From NCBI GenBank assembly GCA_937872225.1, contig CALMRZ010000086.1:1-56500 (forward strand): DNA of 56,500 nt. Reading direction: 5' to 3'. The stretch is from an uncultured Spirochaetota bacterium. Lineage in GTDB: Bacteria; Spirochaetota; UBA4802; UBA5550. The position numbers and the translations under genes are program-made. The notes below the pieces were generated by a model that saw only the letters and a list, made by a program, of their open reading frames with translations, was not told where the DNA came from and searched no databases. How positions within the stretch are numbered: position 1 is the stretch's first letter; each line of letters begins with the position of its first letter. This document shows positions 15,806 to 25,700 of the stretch, piece after piece.

Positions 15806-17473
15806 ATGGATAAACCATGGCTGAAATCATATGCTCCAGGGGTAAGTTCCAGTCTGCAGTATGAACCCATCACCTTATCGGAAGTTCTCGCGAGAACTTC
15901 CGCCAAGTATCCGGACAAGACAGCGCTCATTTTTCTTGATGCTAAAATAACCTACCGGCAGCTGAATGACATGGTGAACAGTTTCGCCAACGCCCTTATC
16001 GACATGGGCGTGAAGCCGGGCGACAAGGTGGCCATGCTGATGCCCAATATGCCGCAGATCGTGATCGCGAGCTACGGCGCGTGGCGGGCCGGCGCGGTCG
16101 TGGTCATGAACAATCCCCTCTACACGGACACCGAGCTTGAACACCAGCTCAGCAACTCCGAATCAACGGTCCTGGTGACCCTTGACCTCCTCGGACCGCG
16201 GATGATAGCGCTGAAGCCGAAAACCCCGGTGAAGAAGATCGTTATCGCCCATATTCGGGACCACCTGAAATTCCCGAAAAAGCAGCTCCTTCCCATCGTG
16301 GCCAAGGACAAGCACCGGGACATCCCTGCCACACCGGACGTGTTTGAATGGATGGACGTAATAAAGAAATACCCCGCCACGGATCCTAAGATTTCGGTCG
16401 ATTTCGAGAGCCTTGCAAGCCTGCAGTACACCGGCGGCACCACCGGCGTGAGCAAGGGAGTCATGCTTTCTCACAAAAATCTCTCCTCTAACGTTCAGCA
16501 GATCAGCGCCTGGTTCCCCGGTTTTGAAGAAGGCGAGCAGATCATGCTCGGCGTGCTTCCCTTCTTCCATTCTTTCGGCCTGACCGCCGTAATGAATTTT
16601 ACTATCTGGAAGGCCGGCACCGACGTGCTGATACCGCGGCCCGAACCGAAGGTGATTCTCGAGGCGGTACATAAGCACAAGGTCAACTTCTACCCGGCGG
16701 TGCCGACCATATACGTGGGGCTCCTCAACCATCCCGACCTTGCCAAGTACGACATCTCGTCCATCAAAGGGTGCTTCTCCGGCGCGGCCCCGCTCCCCGT
16801 GGAGGTCATAAAGGAATTCGAGGCGAAGACCGGGTCCCAGATCTGCGAGGGATACGGCCTCTCCGAAACGAGCCCGGTGGTGACGATCAACCCATGGGGG
16901 GGCAAGACCAAGGTCGGCTCCATCGGCCTGCCGATCGCCGACACGGAGATCCGCATCGTCGACCTGGAAGAGGGTACGAAGGACATGCCCCAGGGACAGC
17001 CGGGGGAAGTCATTATCCGCGGGCCGCAGGTGACGAGCGGCTATTACAAGATGCCCGAGGAGACCGCCAAGACCGTGAAGGACGGGTGGCTCTTCACCGG
17101 GGACATAGGCACCATGGACGAAGAGGGATACTTCTACATCGTCGACCGCAAGAAGGACATGATCATCGCCGGGGGCTACAATATCTATCCGCGCGACATC
17201 GACGAGGTTCTCTTCGAACACCCGAAGATTCTCGAGGCCTGCGCCATCGGGGTCCCCGACTCCTACCGCGGGGAGACCGTGAAGGCCTTCGTGGTGCTGA
17301 AGCCGGGCGAGACCATGACCGCCGAAGAGGTCATTGAGTACTGCAAGGAAAAGCTCGCGAAGTATAAGGTGCCCACCATGGTCGAGTTCATCGATTCGCT
17401 GCCGAAGAGCGGAGTGGGGAAGATTTTAAGGAAGGAACTGCGGGCCATGGAGCTGGCAAAAATGAAGAAGTAA
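15806..17473 (+). CDS. fadD: Long-chain-fatty-acid--CoA ligase
   Basis: A 555-residue ANL-superfamily adenylating enzyme that activates fatty acids to acyl-CoA with ATP. The P-loop-like motif YTGGTTGVSKG, the adenine-binding GYGLSETSP, the hinge-region GWLFTGDIG and DRKKDMIIAGGYNIYP, and the catalytic lysine in PKSGVGKILRKEL are all present. Length is normal for FadD. ATG 15806 has AGGAGGTTT in front; an upstream ATG at 15788 contains that site and is rejected. It is the activating enzyme for the neighbouring lipid genes; specificity for chain length cannot be read. The symbol denotes the family, not proven orthology. Confidence 0.92.
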   Translation: MDKPWLKSYAPGVSSSLQYEPITLSEVLARTSAKYPDKTALIFLDAKITYRQLNDMVNSFANALIDMGVKPGDKVAMLMPNMPQIVIASYGAWRAGAVVVMNNPLYTDTELEHQLSNSESTVLVTLDLLGPRMIALKPKTPVKKIVIAHIRDHLKFPKKQLLPIVAKDKHRDIPATPDVFEWMDVIKKYPATDPKISVDFESLASLQYTGGTTGVSKGVMLSHKNLSSNVQQISAWFPGFEEGEQIMLGVLPFFHSFGLTAVMNFTIWKAGTDVLIPRPEPKVILEAVHKHKVNFYPAVPTIYVGLLNHPDLAKYDISSIKGCFSGAAPLPVEVIKEFEAKTGSQICEGYGLSETSPVVTINPWGGKTKVGSIGLPIADTEIRIVDLEEGTKDMPQGQPGEVIIRGPQVTSGYYKMPEETAKTVKDGWLFTGDIGTMDEEGYFYIVDRKKDMIIAGGYNIYPRDIDEVLFEHPKILEACAIGVPDSYRGETVKAFVVLKPGETMTAEEVIEYCKEKLAKYKVPTMVEFIDSLPKSGVGKILRKELRAMELAKMKK

Positions 17474-17509
17474 AACCGGCGATCGTCAGGTTTCCGCAGG
17501 GAGGGACGG

Positions 17510-18130
17510 ATGTCAACCCGTGATATCCTGATTGTCACAGACGTGCAGAATGACTTCTGCCCCGGGGGCGCCCTCGCGGTACGCGAGGGCGACCTGATTG
17601 TCCCCGTCATTAACGGCATCATGGACCGCTTCCACCGCGTCGCGGCCACCCAGGACTGGCACCCGAAGCACCACGCGTCCTTCGCGTCAAACCATCCCGG
17701 CAAAAGACCCTTCGAGCAGATGAATCTGGGCGGCATCGACCAGACGCTATGGCCGGACCACTGCGTGGCCGGCACCGGCGGCGCCGGTTTTCATCCCGGT
17801 CTGCACCACGACCGCTTTGACATCATTGTGAGAAAGGGGACCAATCCCGCCGTGGATTCATACTCGGCTTTCCGGGAGAACGATAAGAAGACGAAGACCG
17901 GCCTTGACGGGTACCTCGCGTCGATCGGGGCGGAGCGGGTCTTCTTCTGCGGCCTGGCCACGGATTACTGCGTCTTTTACAGCGTCATGGATGCCGTCTC
18001 CTTCGGGTTCACGGCGCTGGTCATTATCGACGCCTGCCGCGGGATCGACGTGCCCGGCGGATCCATCGAACGGTCGATCAGGGACATGAAACGGAAGGGG
18101 GTCCGGATCATCGAATCAAAGGACCTGTAG
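17510..18130 (+). CDS. pncA: Nicotinamidase
   Basis: A 206-residue isochorismatase-fold amidase converting nicotinamide to nicotinate for NAD salvage. VTDVQNDFCPGGAL gives the catalytic aspartate and the family start, TQDWHPKHHASF holds the metal-binding histidines, VRKGTNP the catalytic lysine, and GLATDYCVFYS the nucleophilic cysteine. The ribosome-binding site is GGGAGGGACGG. It is 36 bases after fadD and 8 bases before pncB, so the NAD-salvage pair may be co-transcribed with fadD. Confidence 0.95.
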   Translation: MSTRDILIVTDVQNDFCPGGALAVREGDLIVPVINGIMDRFHRVAATQDWHPKHHASFASNHPGKRPFEQMNLGGIDQTLWPDHCVAGTGGAGFHPGLHHDRFDIIVRKGTNPAVDSYSAFRENDKKTKTGLDGYLASIGAERVFFCGLATDYCVFYSVMDAVSFGFTALVIIDACRGIDVPGGSIERSIRDMKRKGVRIIESKDL

Positions 18131-18138
18131 CGGCGCCC

Positions 18139-19587
18139 ATGAACCTATCCCTCCTGACAGATTTCTACGAGCTCACCATGATGCAGGGATATTTCTTCAA
18201 CTGTCCCCAGGACCGGGGCGTGTTCGAAATGTTTTTCCGCAGGCAGCCCTTCCAGGGCGGATACACGGTCTTTGCCGGCCTGGGGCCGCTCCTTGAGGCC
18301 CTCGAGGGTCTGCGCTTCACCGGCGAGGAGATCGCCTACCTTGACTCCCGCGGCATCTTCAAGAAAGAGTTTCTCGATTACCTGGTGGGCTTCAGGTTCA
18401 GGGGGGACGTGTTCAGCGTCCCGGAAGGGACCGCGGTGTACCCCAATGAGCCCCTTGTCCGCGTCAGGGGGAACCTCATGGAGGCCCAGATGGTCGAGAG
18501 CATGCTCCTCAACTTCATCAACTTTCAGTCCCTCATAGCCACCAAGACGGCCCGCATCGTCTCCATTGCCGGGAACGGGCCGGTCATGGAATTCGGCCTC
18601 CGCCGGGCCCAGGGGACCGACGGCGCCCTGTCGGCGGCACGGGCCGCTTTCATCGGCGGCGCGTCGTCCACGTCAAATACCCTGGCCGGGAAAGAGTACG
18701 GCATCCCGGTGAGCGGCACCATGGCCCACAGCTGGGTGATGAAGTTCGACTCGGAGCTCGAGGCCTTCCGTAAATACGCCGCCATGTACCCGGACCGGTG
18801 CGTGCTCCTGGTGGACACCTTCGACACCCTGAAATCGGGCATACCCAACGCGATTGCGGTATTCAGGGAACTCCGGGAGAAAAGGCCCTCCCTCATGGCG
18901 GTGCGCATCGACAGCGGAGACCTGGAATACCTGAGCAAGAAGGCCCGGGCGATGCTGGACGACGGCGGGCTCCCGGAGGTGAAGATCTTCGTTTCCAGCG
19001 ACCTCGACGAATGGATCATGCGGCAGCTCATCGACAGCGGCGCCCCCATCGGGGGCTGGGGCGTGGGGACCCGCCTGGTGACCGGGTGGAACGACCCGGC
19101 CCTGACCGGCGTGTACAAGATCGTGGCAACGAACCGGGGGGAGACCTTCGATCCGCGCATCAAGATATCGAACCAGGCGGAAAAAATAACCAACCCGGGC
19201 GTGAAGAACATCATGCGTTTCTACAATGACAGGGGCCAGGCGCTGGCGGACCTGATCTATCTTGAAGAGGAGGAGGGGGACCTGGAAGCCCTGATAGCGC
19301 GCAGGGCGCCGGTGCGGTTCAACCATCCGGCGACCGACTACTCGCATTTCACCCTGTCCGATTACGCTTCGGTGAAAAAGCTCCTGGTGCCGGTCATGGA
19401 GGAAGGCAGGGCCATAGGCGCAGGCCCTTCGTTGAAGGAAATACAGGAGTATCGCCGGCAGGAGGTCGATACCCTTGACAAGACCTACCGGAGGCTCCTG
19501 AATCCGCATATATACAAAATAAGCCTGTCAGACCGGCTGAAGAAACTCAAGACCGATATGATCAGGCTTATCAGGGATAATTATTAG
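18139..19587 (+). CDS. pncB: Nicotinate phosphoribosyltransferase
   Basis: A 482-residue enzyme that joins nicotinate and PRPP to nicotinate mononucleotide, the step after pncA. The N-terminus LLTDFYELTMMQGYF, the segment EFGLRRAQGTDGALSAARAA, FIGGASSTSNTLAG and the PRPP-binding region around GWGVGTRLVTG are diagnostic. Length matches the bacterial long form. There is no strong ribosome-binding site in the 8-base spacer, so translational coupling to pncA is likely. The gene ends 17 bases from the convergent glyA. Confidence 0.95.
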   Translation: MNLSLLTDFYELTMMQGYFFNCPQDRGVFEMFFRRQPFQGGYTVFAGLGPLLEALEGLRFTGEEIAYLDSRGIFKKEFLDYLVGFRFRGDVFSVPEGTAVYPNEPLVRVRGNLMEAQMVESMLLNFINFQSLIATKTARIVSIAGNGPVMEFGLRRAQGTDGALSAARAAFIGGASSTSNTLAGKEYGIPVSGTMAHSWVMKFDSELEAFRKYAAMYPDRCVLLVDTFDTLKSGIPNAIAVFRELREKRPSLMAVRIDSGDLEYLSKKARAMLDDGGLPEVKIFVSSDLDEWIMRQLIDSGAPIGGWGVGTRLVTGWNDPALTGVYKIVATNRGETFDPRIKISNQAEKITNPGVKNIMRFYNDRGQALADLIYLEEEEGDLEALIARRAPVRFNHPATDYSHFTLSDYASVKKLLVPVMEEGRAIGAGPSLKEIQEYRRQEVDTLDKTYRRLLNPHIYKISLSDRLKKLKTDMIRLIRDNY

Positions 19588-19604
19588 ATGCCCCGGCGGT
19601 CCGT

Positions 19605-21134
19605 TTACACCGCCGCCGTCTTGCCGTTGTTGACAAAGGAACCCAGCAGAAAATCAAGGTCGATCTCGGGATACACGGGATAGCGGGTCAGGAGGTTTTT
19701 TACCCTCGCCAGGGCCTCTTCTTTCGCCCTGCTCGCGATATCGTATTTTGCCAGGCTCTTCGTGCCGGTCTTCTGGTCGGTCTGCGCCTTCGTGCCGGCG
19801 AGGACGCCGTGCATGATCTGCGCGATTTCCTTCATTTCAGGAATGCCCATGCCGAGGGTCGTCACCGCCGGGGTGCCGACGCGGATGCCGCTGGTGTACC
19901 AGGGCCCGTTCACGTCGAAGGGGAGCGAGTTCCTGTTCAGGGTGATTCCGCAATCGCGGAGGGCGCTTTCCGCCTGGCGGCCCGTGAGGCCGAAGTTCCT
20001 GACGTCCACCAGGAGGAGGTGGTTGTCGGTGCCGCCCGTGGCAACGTCCATGCCGGCTTCCATGCAGAAGCGGGCAAGGGCCTGGGAGTTCTTCACGATG
20101 TCCGCCGCGTAGGCCTTGAATTCGGGCCTGTTGGCTTCCCGGAAGGCGACCGCCTTGGAGGCCATGACATGGGGAAGGGGGCCGCCGATCACCAGAGGGC
20201 ATCCCTTGTTTACGGCGTCGGCGAACTCGTTGGTGCAGAGGATCATGCCGCCCCGGGGGCCGCGCAGGGTCTTGTGCGTCGTGGTGGTCACCACGTCGGC
20301 ATAGGCGACGGGGTTCATCTCGCCGGTAAAGACGCCGCCGGCAACGAGTCCTGCGAAGTGCGCCATGTCGACCATGAGGACGGCGCCGACGCGATCGGCT
20401 ATCCCGCGCATTTTCTTGAAGTTTATGGCGCGGGGATAGGCGCTGTATCCGGCCAGGAGGATGAGGGGCTTCAGATCCCGGGCCTTCGATTCTATCATGT
20501 CGTAGTCGATGAGGCCGGTCTCGCGGCTTACCGTGTAGGAATGGGCGTCGAACATGCGGGAAGAGACGTTCATGCGGTAGCCGTGGGTCAGGTGGCCGCC
20601 GGAATAATAGTCAAGGCCGAGGAGCCTCTGGTTCCCCATGTCGCGGCGGAGCGAGGCCCAGTCGGCGTCGCTCAGTTCATTGGGGTTTTTCGCCCGCAGT
20701 GAGTTCAGGCGGGGCGTCTCGATGCGGGTCGAGAGTATCGCCCAGTAGGCGACCAGGTTGGCGTCGGCGCCGCTGTGCGGCTGCACATAGGCGTGGTCGC
20801 AGCCGAAGAGCTTCTTCGCCTCTTCGACGGCCACGTCCTCGACGGCGTCGACGTTGTCGCAGCCGGCGTAGAACCGGTGATAGGCGTACCCTTCGGCGTA
20901 CTTGTCGGTCAGGAGGTTGCCCATGGCCAGCTGGGATGCCAGCGATGAATAGTTTTCGCTCGCGATCAGCTTCAGGTTGGACCGCTGGTCGGCCAGCTCC
21001 TGCACGATGCTCCGAGAGACTTCGGGGGCGACCCGGGCTATGGTTTCGAGGCTGGAAACAAATGCGAGAAAGGCGCTGCTGATGTTGCTTGTGCCGTTTT
21101 GCTCAAGGTACGATGCGATAATTGATTGTTCCAT
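19605..21134 (-). CDS. glyA: Serine hydroxymethyltransferase (long form)
   Basis: A 509-residue PLP enzyme interconverting serine and glycine with tetrahydrofolate, source of one-carbon units. LKLIASENYSS, the PLP-lysine motif TTTTHKTLRGPRGGMI and MVDMAHFAGLVAGG are present. It is about 80 residues longer than the common form; I recall this longer form from Chlamydia and some spirochaetes, which fits the proposed taxon. The ATG at 21134 follows CAGGAG; an earlier in-frame start at 21179 has none. The upstream minus-strand TTGACA near 21267 may be a -35, but its -10 is weak. Confidence 0.95.
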   Translation of the reverse strand: MEQSIIASYLEQNGTSNISSAFLAFVSSLETIARVAPEVSRSIVQELADQRSNLKLIASENYSSLASQLAMGNLLTDKYAEGYAYHRFYAGCDNVDAVEDVAVEEAKKLFGCDHAYVQPHSGADANLVAYWAILSTRIETPRLNSLRAKNPNELSDADWASLRRDMGNQRLLGLDYYSGGHLTHGYRMNVSSRMFDAHSYTVSRETGLIDYDMIESKARDLKPLILLAGYSAYPRAINFKKMRGIADRVGAVLMVDMAHFAGLVAGGVFTGEMNPVAYADVVTTTTHKTLRGPRGGMILCTNEFADAVNKGCPLVIGGPLPHVMASKAVAFREANRPEFKAYAADIVKNSQALARFCMEAGMDVATGGTDNHLLLVDVRNFGLTGRQAESALRDCGITLNRNSLPFDVNGPWYTSGIRVGTPAVTTLGMGIPEMKEIAQIMHGVLAGTKAQTDQKTGTKSLAKYDIASRAKEEALARVKNLLTRYPVYPEIDLDFLLGSFVNNGKTAAV

Positions 21135-21304
21135 GGTGCACTCCTGCAGCAGAGTAAAACATGCCCAGGCGCGCGACATGTTGATACTGCGAGAATTCCC
21201 TGATGGTCAATTCCATCTGAAAACGCCGGTCATTCAGTTGACCTTCTCTAACAGGAAGGGGTTTTTGTCAAGAATTTATGTCCCGTGCCCCTGCCAGGAT
21301 TATG

Positions 21305-21703
21305 TCATGTGCGATAGATCGCGGCGGTGATCATGCCGGCGATGACCATCTCGATCATGCCGTAGGCGAGCCATATGGCGGCCAGTCCGAAGGGGATCGG
21401 GTACATCGCGTACTGGCCGAGGACGCCGGATACATTAATCAGGAGCCCGATGAAAAGGCCGTACCGCGCGCCCTCCACCACGCCGCGCGCCTCGTACCCC
21501 TTGGTGAAAATAAAGACGAACATGAAGGAAAAGAAAAGCGATCCCAGCACCATGACCCACATCAGGTCCATCATCTCCGTCCGCCACAGACCCTTGATGT
21601 CCTGGTACCATTTTGCCAGGAGCAGGCCATGGACGAGCCAGTCTATCGCCTCTATCATGATAAAAACAGCAATGCTGGCGATGATAAAACGCTTTATGTT
21701 CAT
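21305..21703 (-). CDS. Small four-helix membrane protein, unknown
   Basis: A 132-residue inner-membrane protein with four predicted helices (ASIAVFIMIEAIDWLVHG, MWVMVLGSLFFSFMFVFIF, GARYGLFIGLLINVSGVLG and IWLAYGMIEMVIAGMITAA). No catalytic or transport motif stands out, though a histidine in the first helix and two glycine-rich helices are notable. I do not recognise the family. GGGGGGACA precedes the ATG. It lies between glyA and the divergent histidine kinase, 170 bases from the glyA start on the same strand. Confidence 0.75.
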   Translation of the reverse strand: MNIKRFIIASIAVFIMIEAIDWLVHGLLLAKWYQDIKGLWRTEMMDLMWVMVLGSLFFSFMFVFIFTKGYEARGVVEGARYGLFIGLLINVSGVLGQYAMYPIPFGLAAIWLAYGMIEMVIAGMITAAIYRT

Positions 21704-21926
21704 TGTGTCCCCCCTTGATCAGTTCGATGATAGGGCACAATAATCCGCTTTTTTTACGCGGTCAAGAAGAAAGTTCGGTGAGCGGGGATAAAATGGCCCG
21801 GTCAATGCGGACAATGCCTGCTGGGCGGTGATTTTTTTTATTATTATTGACAGATGGTTTCGCCTGATGTAGTGACTTATTTATCATCCCCCCATCTTCT
21901 GTAAACAAATCAATGAAGGAACAGGT

Positions 21927-24584
21927 ATGCCCGCAAGAAAGAGTGAGGATTTGAAAAAGAGCGGTTCCCTCCATTCCGGTGAAGATGACGGCATGGGCGA
22001 AATGCGGTACCGCCGCCTGGTTGAAAACATGAATGAGGTCATATACGAAACGGACATGGCCGGGAAGATCGTATACCTGACTTCAAACATTGAAAAGGTC
22101 CTCGGCTATACTCCGGGGGAAATGATGAACAGGCCCTTCACGGATTTCTTGTATCCTCCCGATGTTGGCCGTGCGAATAAGCTGTTCCACAAGGGCGTTC
22201 CGGCGTCCTATGAAGAGGACGACTACCGCGTGTTTCATAAAAACGGTGAGCTCCGGTGGGTGCGGGCATCCAGGAGCCCGATCCACGAGAACGGCACGAC
22301 CACCGGCATCCAGGGAATACTAGTAGATGTGACGGAACGGAAAAAAATGGACCAGAGGCTCCTTGAAAGCGAGGAGCGCTATCGCAGTCTTGTGGAGCTC
22401 TCCCCCGAGGGTATCGTGCTCCACAAGAACGGCATCATCCAGTACGCAAACAGGGCCATCGCGGACCTGATCGGGACAAACAGCGCGGAGGATCTGATCG
22501 GCAAGCCGGTGATCCAGTTCGTCCATCCCGATTACCGGGCCGAAGCGGCCGGCCGGATAAAGGCCATCATTGACGGCGAGACGCTGGCACCCTGGGTGGT
22601 GGAACGGTTTGTTTTGCCTGACGGCCGCGAGTTTGACGTGGAGGTCGCCGCGATCCCGCTGTATATGAACGATGAGCTGTATATCCAGACGGTAATACGG
22701 GACATCAGCGAGCGCAAAAAGGGGGAAAAGACTATCAGGGATTCCGAGGAGCGGTTCAGGGCCATCTTCGACAACTCCCTCGACGGCATCCTCCTGGCGG
22801 ATATCGAAACCATGAAGTTCTACTCGGGGAACCGGGCGATCTGTTCCATGCTCGGTTACGAACCTGATGAAATCCCCTCCCTGGGCGTGAGGGACATCCA
22901 TCCCGACTGGGGCCTTCCCCTCGTCATCGAGCATTTTAAGAAACAGGGGACAGTGGGCGGATACACCGCCCGGGAGCTGCCGGTTAAAAGGAAAGACGGG
23001 AGCGTGTTTTACGCCGACATCAACGCGTCGATCGTGACCATCAACTGCAGACAGTACCAGCTGGGGATGTTCCACGACGTCACGGAGCTGAAAAAAACGA
23101 CTGACGAGCTCAGGGAAAGCGAGGAGCGCTTCCGCATGCTCACGGAAACGGCGCCGATCGGCATTTTCCTCACCGGGTCGTCAGGCGGCATCGTGTACGC
23201 CAACCCGCACCTCCTCAGGCTGACGGGGGTTTCCCTGGACGAGGTCGCCCGGAGCGGATGGGCCTGCATCGTCCACCAGGATGACCTGGCCTCCGTGCTG
23301 GAAACGTGGTCGGAGGCGGTGCGGGGAAGGGCCCGCTGGTCGAAGGAGCACCGCATGCTTTCGGAGAGCGGCGAAGACGTGTGGGCCCGGGCGATGGGCA
23401 CGCCGGTGCTCTCGGATGAGGGGGCCGTCCTGGGCTATGTCGGGGTGGTTGAAGACATCACCGAGCAGAAAAAGCTTGAATCAGAGCAGACCAAGTCGCA
23501 GAAGCTCGAGTCGATAGGCGTCCTTGCCGGTGGCATCGCCCATGACTTCAACAACATTCTCACGTCCATCCTGGGAAACATTTCCCTCTCGAAAATGATG
23601 GGACCGAAGGATCCGGAAATCATCGAACACCTGGGCCTGGCGGAAAAGGCCGCGCTGAGGGCGAAGGACCTGACGCAGCAGCTCCTCACCTTCGCCAGGG
23701 GCGGCGCGCCGGTGAAAAAGACCATAACCCTCCCGGGCGTCATCAGGGACTCGGCGGAATTCGTCTGCCATGGCACCAGGGTCAATTGCTCCTTCGAGCT
23801 TCCTGACGGCCTGCTGACGGTGGAGGCTGACGAGGGACAGTTTAGCCAGGTGATCCAGAACCTCGCGATCAACGCGATCCAGGCCATGCCGGAAGGCGGG
23901 ACGATCGCGATAAAAGCCCGCAATGTATCGGTCAGCCAGGGGAAGTTCATCAAGATAACCGTTTCGGACACCGGTACCGGCATCCCCCCGGAAAACCTGA
24001 ACCGGATCTTCGACCCTTACTTTACAACGAAAAAAAACGGCAGCGGCCTCGGCCTCGCCACCGCCTATTCAATCATAAAGCACCATGGCGGCTCGATATC
24101 GGTGGATTCAAAGCAGGGCAGGGGCACGACCTTCCAGATACTCATGCCGGCTTCTGACCGGGAGCCAGGCGTTGACCGAGAGGTGGAGAGGTCCCCGGGA
24201 CGGGGCGTCGGGAAGGTCCTCGTAATGGACGACGAACAGTCGATCAGGGAGACGGCATGCGCGATACTCAGGGCCCTGGGCTACGAGGCGGAAAGCGCCG
24301 GCGACGGCACCGCCGCGGTGGACCGGTACCGCGCCGCCGCGGCGCGGGGCAGGCCCTTTGACGCCGTCATCATTGACCTGACCGTGGTGGGCGGCATGGG
24401 CGGCGAGGAAACCATAAAGGCCCTTCTCGGCTTTGACCCCCATGTCAGGGCCATTGTGTCCAGCGGGTACTCATCCGACCCGGTGATGTCGCGGTTCGCG
24501 GATTTCGGGTTCTGCGACGTCCTGGTGAAGCCGTACCGCATAGAAGATGTCGCGGCCGTCCTTCGCCGCGTCCTGCAAGGCTGA
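21927..24584 (+). CDS. Multi-PAS hybrid histidine kinase with receiver domain
   Basis: An 885-residue soluble sensor kinase with no membrane helix. Four PAS domains occupy roughly residues 25-140, 145-262, 270-388 and 395-512. The HisKA box is GGIAHDFNNILTSILGN with His539. The ATPase domain has NLAINAIQAMP (N box), DTGTGIPPENLNRIFDPYFT (G1/F) and GSGLGLATAY (G2). The C-terminal receiver has Asp817 in VIIDLT and Lys868 in VLVKPY. An HDFNN-type kinase with its own receiver normally passes the phosphate on to a partner, and none is adjacent. Minus-strand SDR and plus-strand kinase converge on a terminator. Signal unknown; PAS domains could sense redox or small ligands. Confidence 0.93.
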   Translation: MPARKSEDLKKSGSLHSGEDDGMGEMRYRRLVENMNEVIYETDMAGKIVYLTSNIEKVLGYTPGEMMNRPFTDFLYPPDVGRANKLFHKGVPASYEEDDYRVFHKNGELRWVRASRSPIHENGTTTGIQGILVDVTERKKMDQRLLESEERYRSLVELSPEGIVLHKNGIIQYANRAIADLIGTNSAEDLIGKPVIQFVHPDYRAEAAGRIKAIIDGETLAPWVVERFVLPDGREFDVEVAAIPLYMNDELYIQTVIRDISERKKGEKTIRDSEERFRAIFDNSLDGILLADIETMKFYSGNRAICSMLGYEPDEIPSLGVRDIHPDWGLPLVIEHFKKQGTVGGYTARELPVKRKDGSVFYADINASIVTINCRQYQLGMFHDVTELKKTTDELRESEERFRMLTETAPIGIFLTGSSGGIVYANPHLLRLTGVSLDEVARSGWACIVHQDDLASVLETWSEAVRGRARWSKEHRMLSESGEDVWARAMGTPVLSDEGAVLGYVGVVEDITEQKKLESEQTKSQKLESIGVLAGGIAHDFNNILTSILGNISLSKMMGPKDPEIIEHLGLAEKAALRAKDLTQQLLTFARGGAPVKKTITLPGVIRDSAEFVCHGTRVNCSFELPDGLLTVEADEGQFSQVIQNLAINAIQAMPEGGTIAIKARNVSVSQGKFIKITVSDTGTGIPPENLNRIFDPYFTTKKNGSGLGLATAYSIIKHHGGSISVDSKQGRGTTFQILMPASDREPGVDREVERSPGRGVGKVLVMDDEQSIRETACAILRALGYEAESAGDGTAAVDRYRAAAARGRPFDAVIIDLTVVGGMGGEETIKALLGFDPHVRAIVSSGYSSDPVMSRFADFGFCDVLVKPYRIEDVAAVLRRVLQG

Positions 24585-24610
24585 CGGCGTCATAATTCAT
24601 GCAAATAAAA

Positions 24611-24633
24611 AAACCCGGCCTGACGCCGGGTTT
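24611..24633. terminator. Bidirectional rho-independent terminator
   Basis: AAACCCGGC (24611-24619) pairs with GCCGGGTTT (24625-24633), with an A-run before and T-run after. It sits between the histidine kinase (+) and the SDR (-). Confidence 0.88.
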
Positions 24634-24663
24634 TTTCTGTTTATTCCGCTTGCGGAAAAATCG

Positions 24664-25449
24664 TTATTTCGCTCCGAGTCCGCCGTCGACCGGAATTACG
24701 GCGCCGGTGACGTAATCCGAAGCCTTGGAAGCGAGGAAGAGAGCGAGGCCTTTTATCTCGTTCTCTTCGCCGACCTTCATGAGGGGGATCTGGCCGACCA
24801 TCGCGTCAAGGATGGGCTTCATCTCCGGCTTGAAAATGTATTCCATCATGTCGGTGTGGAAGAACCCCGGGGCGATGGCGTTGACGTATATCTTGTACTG
24901 GGCCAGCTTGACAGCCAGGTTTTTGGTGAGTATCTCGACCGCGGCTTTTGAAGAGTTGTAGGGCACGGCAGGGTGGGCTATTTCGAGGGAGCCGCGCGAT
25001 CCGAATATGGAGGAGATGTTTATGATCTTCCCCCCGCCTTTTTCTTTCATGATTTTGGCGACCTGCTGGGTGAGGATCCACAGTCCCCTGACGTTGATAT
25101 TGAAGACCTTGTCCCACTTCTCCAGGGGGAAGTCAAGGGTCGGCGCGCCCCAGGTTATGCCGGCGTTGTTAACCAGGATGTCTACCGTTCCGAATTCCTG
25201 GACCGCCGTCTTTACCAGGTTATCGATGTCTTCCTTGGATTCAATGTCGCATTTGACCGGGATGACCTTCACGCCGAGCGACTGAAGTTCTTTTGCCTCT
25301 TTTTCGAGGTTCTGGATTTTACGCGACGCGATTATCAGGTCCGCGCCTGCCTCTGCGAGTCCGGTGGCTATGAAGCTTCCGATGCCCCGGCCTCCCCCGG
25401 TAACGATCGCCTTCTTTCCCTTGAGATCAAACAGTTCTTTGACGTTCAT
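24664..25449 (-). CDS. SDR-family oxidoreductase
   Basis: A 261-residue classical SDR. TGGGRGIG (about residues 17-24) binds the coenzyme, NNAGITWG follows, the catalytic serine is in INISSIFGSRG, and Tyr-x3-Lys is in VPYNSSKAAV. The C-terminus ASDYVTGAVIPVDGGLGAK is typical of gluconate 5-dehydrogenase and FabG-like enzymes. Substrate is unknown; a sugar acid or 3-oxoacyl group are both possible. AGAAGGAG precedes the ATG. It is transcribed alone, divergently from the sigma-54 activator. Confidence 0.92.
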   Translation of the reverse strand: MNVKELFDLKGKKAIVTGGGRGIGSFIATGLAEAGADLIIASRKIQNLEKEAKELQSLGVKVIPVKCDIESKEDIDNLVKTAVQEFGTVDILVNNAGITWGAPTLDFPLEKWDKVFNINVRGLWILTQQVAKIMKEKGGGKIINISSIFGSRGSLEIAHPAVPYNSSKAAVEILTKNLAVKLAQYKIYVNAIAPGFFHTDMMEYIFKPEMKPILDAMVGQIPLMKVGEENEIKGLALFLASKASDYVTGAVIPVDGGLGAK

Positions 25450-25700
25450 ATGCGACTCCTTCTGAGTGGTGTTTGGTGTAGTCTACGGATATCTAAAACC
25501 GGTTATTAGTTTCGAGCCATATGGGATAATTATTAGACCGGACCGATTATATACAAGAAAAATTTTTTATTTATATTGAAGAGGGGGCCGCGCGTTTGTA
25601 ATAGGCGGGGCCACGTGACCCTGACTGCAGCATGGAAATATAATTCATCACATTCTAAAAAACATTTGAAAAAAAACCGACGGATACTACCTTCATTGTC

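Noticed and set aside
16163-17221. Long open frame opposite fadD
   Set aside because: It mirrors the fadD codons and encodes no known fold.
19595-19614. GGCGGT...ACCGCC hairpin between pncB and glyA
   Set aside because: It overlaps the glyA stop and has no T-run, so it is not called as a terminator.
19809-20702. Long open frame opposite glyA
   Set aside because: It is a shadow of the glyA coding strand caused by high GC; SHMT motifs are unambiguous.
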